A stretch of 64,000 bases of DNA from Acinetobacter sp. TGL-Y2 (lineage in GTDB: Bacteria; Pseudomonadota; Gammaproteobacteria; Pseudomonadales; Moraxellaceae), in the NCBI RefSeq assembly GCF_001612555.1, contig NZ_CP015110.1:558001-622000 (forward strand), read 5' to 3'. Positions within the stretch are counted from its first letter, which is position 1. Every line of letters begins with the position of its first letter. The notes under the pieces are model-generated. The model was not told the origin of the DNA. It did not search any database and saw nothing but the letters and a program-made list of their open reading frames with translations. Below, piece after piece: positions 59,914 to 64,000 of this stretch. The translations under genes were made by a program, and so were the position numbers.

Positions 59914-60339
59914 TCAAACAATCACATTCAAGGTCACATCAATATTGCCACGTGTTGCATTTGAATATGGACACACAATATGTGCAGCATCAACCAGCTT
60001 TTGCGCCTCGTTTTGCTCTAAACCTTCTAAGTGAACATTCAGTATTACCGCTAAGCCAAAACCTGTCGGAATAGGGCCAATACTCACTTCGCCCTCAATA
60101 TACGCATCTTTAGAGATATTTAATTTATCTCGATTCGCGACAAACTTCATCGCACCCAAAAAACACGCCGAATAACCTGCGGCAAAAAGCTGTTCAGGGT
60201 TTGTTCCACCACCGGGACCGCCCATTTCTTTCGGCACAGCCAATTGAACATCTAAGACCCCATCTGATGATGTTGCACGACCGTCACGACCACCGGTTGC
60301 TTTGGCTTTTGCGGTATATACTATTTTTTCTAATGACAT
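59914..60339 (-). CDS. Organic hydroperoxide resistance protein (Ohr/OsmC family)
   Basis: A 141-aa thiol peroxidase that reduces organic hydroperoxides. Peroxidatic Cys59 in LFAAGYSACFLGAMKF and resolving Cys123 in HIVCPYSNATRGN; the conserved active-site Arg is Arg20 or Arg21 in the GGRDGRATS loop; GGPGGGTNPEQLFAAGYSAC is the Ohr-type signature. The MarR-type regulator OhrR usually lies beside it but none is seen here. Monocistronic. Confidence 0.93.
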   Translation of the reverse strand: MSLEKIVYTAKAKATGGRDGRATSSDGVLDVQLAVPKEMGGPGGGTNPEQLFAAGYSACFLGAMKFVANRDKLNISKDAYIEGEVSIGPIPTGFGLAVILNVHLEGLEQNEAQKLVDAAHIVCPYSNATRGNIDVTLNVIV

Positions 60340-60463
60340 GACAAAATCCCATTAATCAATGTGAACTCTGATCGTGGCTGATTTTGATGAACAAATAATC
60401 AGTGAAATTGTAAATTTACGCGTTATTGTGTGATTGAAAATTAAAATTTGTGTAATTTAACTA

Positions 60464-61288
60464 TTAAAATTGCAGCAGTCTGCGATGCTGCATGAGCGGC
60501 ATCGATTCACGAATTTTGGCTTGCTCTTCTAAATCAAAATGTACAGTAATCAGCTGTGCACCTTCACTATCAATCCTATCTAAAATTTGCCCACGACTGT
60601 TACTGGCTGCAGAATGCCCCCAAGTTTGACGTTTTTCGCCGTGTAAGCCTTGTTGCGCTGCACCCAAGACTTGACATTGACTGTCCATCGCACGTGCCTG
60701 TAATAACAATTGCCAGTGCATTTGACCTGTGGTGTAAGTAAAAGCAGAAGGTGCGGTTAATAGATGAGCACCTTGGTGTCTTAAATTTAACGCAAGTTCA
60801 GGAAAGCGCAGATCATAACAAACCATAAGACCAATATTGCCAAATGGTGTTTGTGCAACCACCACCTCATCCCCAGGTTCAAAGAATTTAGATTCTTGAT
60901 ACCCACCGACCGCATCACCGACTTGAACATCAAACAAATGAATTTTATCGTAACGTGCTTCGGTACGCTCAGGGCTAATACATAAACTGGTGGTACGCAC
61001 ACGACCATCGGGAACAACTGTTCCATCTGGGCGATATGGGCAAGGAAGCGTTCCCGCGACGATCCAAATTTGATGCGTATGCGCAAGCTGTTGTAGGCGC
61101 TGCTGAAACTCTTGAAAGCGTTCCGCTGTTTCACGCTGTTTACCCGCGGCGAAACATGCAAAATTTTCAGGAAAAACAATTAAAGAAGCACCACCACTTT
61201 TCGCTTTAATGATCAATGATTCAATGGCCTTGAAGTTTGCTTCAATATCATCTTGAGAATTCATTTGAACAATAGAAACTAAAGTCAT
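60464..61288 (-). CDS. Carbon-nitrogen hydrolase, nitrilase superfamily (Nit1-like)
   Basis: A 274-aa amidase with the complete Glu41 (VFPENFACF), Lys115 (ARYDKIHLFD) and Cys157 (LMVCYDLRFPEL) triad of the nitrilase fold. The overall pattern (HTHQIWIVAGTLP, EPGDEVVVAQTPFGNIG, LLTAPSAFTYTTGQMHW) is of the Nit/omega-amidase branch. Some members hydrolyse deaminated glutathione (NIT1) as metabolite repair. That function is likely by family but not shown. Just upstream of gigB on the minus strand (33 bp after its stop), so perhaps co-transcribed. Confidence 0.88.
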   Translation of the reverse strand: MTLVSIVQMNSQDDIEANFKAIESLIIKAKSGGASLIVFPENFACFAAGKQRETAERFQEFQQRLQQLAHTHQIWIVAGTLPCPYRPDGTVVPDGRVRTTSLCISPERTEARYDKIHLFDVQVGDAVGGYQESKFFEPGDEVVVAQTPFGNIGLMVCYDLRFPELALNLRHQGAHLLTAPSAFTYTTGQMHWQLLLQARAMDSQCQVLGAAQQGLHGEKRQTWGHSAASNSRGQILDRIDSEGAQLITVHFDLEEQAKIRESMPLMQHRRLLQF

Positions 61289-61320
61289 GATGCTCTTCCT
61301 AGGCTTAAAATTTATTGTTT

Positions 61321-61827
61321 TTAGATACTATGATCAATCGTATCTTTTTGCTTTTCCAGCTGTTTGACCAAAGGTTCAAACATATTTTGATTATTCTGAT
61401 TTAACTTCATTAAGGTTTTATGCGCATCTAACACCGTAGACAGCATGGTATTGTGCGTAATGTGCTCATCGAGCAATTCACGCGTGCATACATTCGGATC
61501 TCCACAATAATTCAGGATCACGAAAACCTGCCCTAGGCCCATACTATTGGCCAGAGTGGTAATGTCTGAATTGGTCGATAACATCACAGCCTGAATATTG
61601 TGCACTTGCTTCAGCTTTAAACCCAGCTTCGCCAAAATACCCAAAACAGTACTGTCTATAAATGTGGTTTGTGTTAAATCAACAATTGCGCCAATGACGT
61701 TATTTTGTTGTTCAATTCGAGACAGCAGCTTGTCTAAACTAATACAAGATTGCGCTCGAACTTCACCAATAAGTTTGAAGATATGCGTGCCATTTAAGCT
61801 TGCATATTCAACATGACCTGTTGACAT
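61321..61827 (-). CDS. gigB: STAS-domain anti-anti-sigma factor (GigB-like)
   Basis: A 168-aa protein from ATG 61827. STAS domain ~1-105: AIVDLTQTTFIDSTVLGILAKLG with the phosphorylatable Ser59 after Asp58, then QAVMLSTNSDITTLANSMGLGQVFVI. A distinctive C-terminal helical extension follows (~115-168; Gln/Asn-rich). It lies 113 bp downstream of a PP2C phosphatase gene. In A. baumannii the phosphatase GigA dephosphorylates the STAS protein GigB, which feeds into stress and antibiotic-resistance control and interacts with the nitrogen PTS. The name is by analogy. A TTG-started extension to 61887 is unlikely. Confidence 0.75.
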   Translation of the reverse strand: MSTGHVEYASLNGTHIFKLIGEVRAQSCISLDKLLSRIEQQNNVIGAIVDLTQTTFIDSTVLGILAKLGLKLKQVHNIQAVMLSTNSDITTLANSMGLGQVFVILNYCGDPNVCTRELLDEHITHNTMLSTVLDAHKTLMKLNQNNQNMFEPLVKQLEKQKDTIDHSI

Positions 61828-61940
61828 ATAAATGCCATGTGCAGAAAAGGATGGTAAAATTATCACATAGCACAACCCTATACTCAAGTGGTCTAGGGTC
61901 GTAGAGAGGGGTCTAAAAACGTAGACTATTGATTATAAAG

Positions 61941-62909
61941 TTAATTCATTCTTTGAAAGCTTAAGATTGCAATATCATCTGCGACATGTTCTGGTGCTTC
62001 AAATGATTGGTTCTGCAAATGAAATAGCAATTGTGTGAATTGTTCATTCAAACCCCCATCAAAAGGTTCAAGTGCGCCATCTGAACAAATAATGAAACGC
62101 GCATAACGACTTAATACGCATTCTTGTTCTTCAATTTCAAAATCGGCAGTCAAACCCAACGGAAAACTACTGGTATTTAAGATACGGGGCGGTTGGTTCG
62201 GCTCAAAGATAATCGCAGGTGGATAATGCCCAGCACTTGACCATTTTAAATGATGGGTTTCCAAATTCAATACACCCGCTAACATGGTGATATGTTTTTC
62301 AATATTCTCTTGCAACAACATGCCGTTAAGTTTCTTTAATAGCTCTCGCGGTGTTTTAGAACGACCATGAAAGGCTGCCATCCAAGAGGTGAGTAATGAA
62401 CTGGTCACACCGTGCCCAGAGACATCAGCTAAATAAAAAATGACTTCTTTATCACTAATTTTCCAGTAATCGTACCAATCCCCAGATAAATAAGCAGACG
62501 GTTGAAACAAGGTTTCGACTTTATAGTTTTGTAGTTCAATCGGATTGGGTAAAAGCTTCTTCTGTAATGCCGCAGCTGAAGGCAAATCACGACTGTCTTG
62601 ATTACGCTTGTACTGCGCATCAATTTTTGACAGTGCCTTTTCAGGATTTACTGGCAAGCGAGACCATAACCAACCAGCGAGGGCACCCATTTCCCAGGCT
62701 TGAGACAATTGTGCCCCTTCATGTTCATAGGCAATCACAATTGTTGGTAATGACCATTGATAATCTAGAAAATCATTGACATCAGCAATTGCGATAATAG
62801 TTGGATCATATAAATGAATATCTTCTATATTGATCATTTGCAGGCTCGGAAGCGTATCTAGAACTTGATCTAAATTGGGAATGTTACGCGTGGGCTGAAT
62901 GAAATACAT
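61941..62909 (-). CDS. gigA: RsbU/SpoIIE-type PP2C phosphatase (GigA-like)
   Basis: A 322-aa protein. N-terminal ~1-105 looks like a degenerate receiver: strand IIAIADV and later strands, but no phosphorylatable Asp with its usual neighbours, and only weak Lys-Pro. C-terminal ~115-318 is a PPM/SpoIIE domain: SGDWYDYWKISDKEVIFYLADVSGHGVTSSLLTSWM (metal Asp in GDWYDY and ADVSGHG), LAGVLNLETHHLKWSSAGHYPP, and ICSDGALEPFDG. It acts on the neighbouring STAS protein (61321). By synteny and pairing it corresponds to GigA. The window also has an NPr-like gene (19237), the proposed partner. Confidence 0.78.
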   Translation of the reverse strand: MYFIQPTRNIPNLDQVLDTLPSLQMINIEDIHLYDPTIIAIADVNDFLDYQWSLPTIVIAYEHEGAQLSQAWEMGALAGWLWSRLPVNPEKALSKIDAQYKRNQDSRDLPSAAALQKKLLPNPIELQNYKVETLFQPSAYLSGDWYDYWKISDKEVIFYLADVSGHGVTSSLLTSWMAAFHGRSKTPRELLKKLNGMLLQENIEKHITMLAGVLNLETHHLKWSSAGHYPPAIIFEPNQPPRILNTSSFPLGLTADFEIEEQECVLSRYARFIICSDGALEPFDGGLNEQFTQLLFHLQNQSFEAPEHVADDIAILSFQRMN

Positions 62910-62977
62910 AGAATTGAACGATGATCCTGATTAATAGTCGCTTAAGTTATCTTAGACGATGTAAGAGGCTTATCCAA

Positions 62978-63014
62978 GCATTGAGGGGAATTCATAGTGA
63001 ATCCCCCTCAATGC
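62978..63014. repeat. Long hairpin between mlaA and the gigA-like gene
   Basis: A 17-bp stem (one A-C-type mismatch): GCATTGAGGGGAATTCA, loop TAG, TGAATCCCCCTCAATGC. No T tract on either side, so not a normal terminator. The AATCCCCCTC arm is reminiscent of the ends of the 37940 and 48952 elements and it may be a reduced member of that family. Confidence 0.75.
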
Positions 63015-63051
63015 AATTAGAATCAAGAAAATACAAAATCGTATGGCTTAA

Positions 63052-63951
63052 TTATTTAATAAAATCGGCATCGCCGTCTGAATCAATAAATAAGTCTGCG
63101 CCAGTTTCACCACCTTTTTTCTGAGCAATTTGGAAATTTTTACGCTGTAAATAAATATCACGAATAGCCGCGTATTTGTCACCTTGTAAAACATCTTCTA
63201 CATCGAGCAGTTGCGAACGCGCATCAATGCCACGCATCACTTGTTCTGAGTAGTACAAGCGATCATTGTCTTCGAGTAGATATTTCTGAGGACGTGCTTG
63301 ACTGTCCACAATACTACTTAAGCCATCCCTAAGCGTACTAGGACCCATCAATGGCAGCATCAAATAAGGACCAGAAGGTACACCGTAGTAGCCCAATGTG
63401 GTTCCTAAAGATTCATCTTCAGTGCCTAGACCTAAACGTCGCGCTGGATCTGCAAAACCCAATGTGGTCACTGTATTAAGGGTAAAGCGACCTAAGGTTT
63501 GTGCGGCACGGCCAAAACGACCTTGCGCCACTTGGTTGACTGCATTCCAAGGTTCACCTAAATTTTTACGAAACTGTCGGTATGAACCACGAACTTCAGT
63601 TGGCACTTTTTCTGTGTACTGAACAGCAAGCGGACGCGCCACATTACGGTCAAGCATATCGTTAAATTCATAGATCTGACGGTTTAAAGGTTGCAGCGGG
63701 TCTTTAATACCATCTGACTGAGCAGCAGACGCATTCACCTTTAAATCATCAACTTTTAAATTTTTAAGTTCTTTTAGTGACTCAAGGCGTGGATGCTTCA
63801 CATCAGATTTTGTCTCAACTACTGGTGACTCATTCATTTTAGGCACAGCAGAATCAGTCGTATTGTTATTGATGCTTTCATCTTGTGCAAAAACAGGAGT
63901 CGATAAACTAAAACTCAGCATACCGACCCATATAAGAGAAGAACGATGCAT
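63052..63951 (-). CDS. mlaA: MlaA/VacJ family outer-membrane lipid-asymmetry protein
   Basis: A 299-aa protein of the MlaA family, which with OmpC-like porins removes misplaced phospholipids from the outer leaflet. Core ~85-270: DPLQPLNRQIYEFNDMLDRNVARPLAVQY, FRKNLGEPWNAVNQVAQGRF, TLGRFTLNTVTTLGFADPA (as RFTLNTVTTLGF), GTTLGYYGVPSGPYLMLPLMGPSTLRDG, and YAAIRDIYLQRKNF. It starts MHRSSLIWVGMLSFSLSTPVFAQDES: a type I signal peptide (VFA-QD), with no lipobox and no Cys anywhere in the protein, although E. coli MlaA is a lipoprotein. The extra ~60 residues before the core are low-complexity and charged. Confidence 0.9.
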   Translation of the reverse strand: MHRSSLIWVGMLSFSLSTPVFAQDESINNNTTDSAVPKMNESPVVETKSDVKHPRLESLKELKNLKVDDLKVNASAAQSDGIKDPLQPLNRQIYEFNDMLDRNVARPLAVQYTEKVPTEVRGSYRQFRKNLGEPWNAVNQVAQGRFGRAAQTLGRFTLNTVTTLGFADPARRLGLGTEDESLGTTLGYYGVPSGPYLMLPLMGPSTLRDGLSSIVDSQARPQKYLLEDNDRLYYSEQVMRGIDARSQLLDVEDVLQGDKYAAIRDIYLQRKNFQIAQKKGGETGADLFIDSDGDADFIK

Positions 63952-64000
63952 AAAAAGTTCCTAAATTCTAAAAAAAATATTCATTATGTATGGAAATATA

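Noticed and set aside
62978..63014. Rho-independent terminator of mlaA
   Set aside because: Perfect long stem but no U tract in either direction; listed as a repeat instead.

Overview
The window is chromosomal DNA from a gammaproteobacterium of the Moraxellaceae, almost certainly Acinetobacter. The evidence is gene order and protein character: gacS divergent from cysM-rlmD-relA, thrS-infC with an ATT-started infC, a short AccA without the N-terminal arm, a thioredoxin with WCAPC, and a STAS/PP2C pair resembling GigB/GigA of A. baumannii. No rRNA, tRNA, insertion sequence, prophage or CRISPR array was seen.

Layout. 0-6.4 kb: end of pntB, rsfS, a minus-strand crotonase / hydroxyacid dehydrogenase / hydroxypyruvate isomerase-like operon, and the hybrid kinase gacS. 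6.5-20 kb: mostly plus-strand housekeeping genes: cysM, a PolB-like exonuclease, rlmD, relA, mazG, a ComEA-like protein, pcnB-folK, panB-panC, and rapZ-HPr(NPr)-darP. 20-25.7 kb: a small papain/C39-like protein whose start codon sits in a 14-bp tandem repeat, an acyl-CoA ligase, a Rieske plus glutamate-synthase-like fusion, and a lipoprotein of unknown function. 25.8-40.7 kb: the translation block thrS-infC ... rpmI-rplT ... pheS-pheT-ihfA. Two accessory stretches interrupt it: 28.5-31.6 kb (Hsp20, a YfcG-like GST, small membrane proteins, a TonB-C-like protein) and 32.4-36.8 kb (two distantly related C-terminally anchored proteins around a ParB-like protein, a P-loop kinase and a GNAT-NADAR fusion). 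40.8-58.2 kb: an Ala-rich lipoprotein, rho, trxA, ppx, accA/tilS, proC, yggT, polA, a DUF2339 membrane protein, an MscS-type channel with partner, and gspE. 58.35-59.77 kb: a PAAR-domain type VI effector with a C-terminal toxin-like domain and a downstream putative immunity gene, bounded by two inverted 28-bp dif-like (XerC/XerD) sites. 59.9-64 kb: ohr, a nitrilase-family gene, gigB-gigA-like regulators and mlaA, all on the minus strand.

Functional themes. Stress signalling appears at several places: GacS, RelA, NPr, GigA/GigB, Hsp20, Ohr, TrxA and Ppx. Translation and its autoregulation are prominent. The thrS leader contains a hairpin whose 7-nt loop reads like the anticodon loop of tRNA-Thr(GGU), and infC uses ATT.

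The most novel-looking element is the dif-flanked effector/immunity cassette. It has the architecture of the pdif modules known from Acinetobacter plasmids, but here it lies among chromosomal genes and carries an interbacterial toxin. Next are the GNAT-NADAR fusion with an internal Shine-Dalgarno and start, and the island that contains it.
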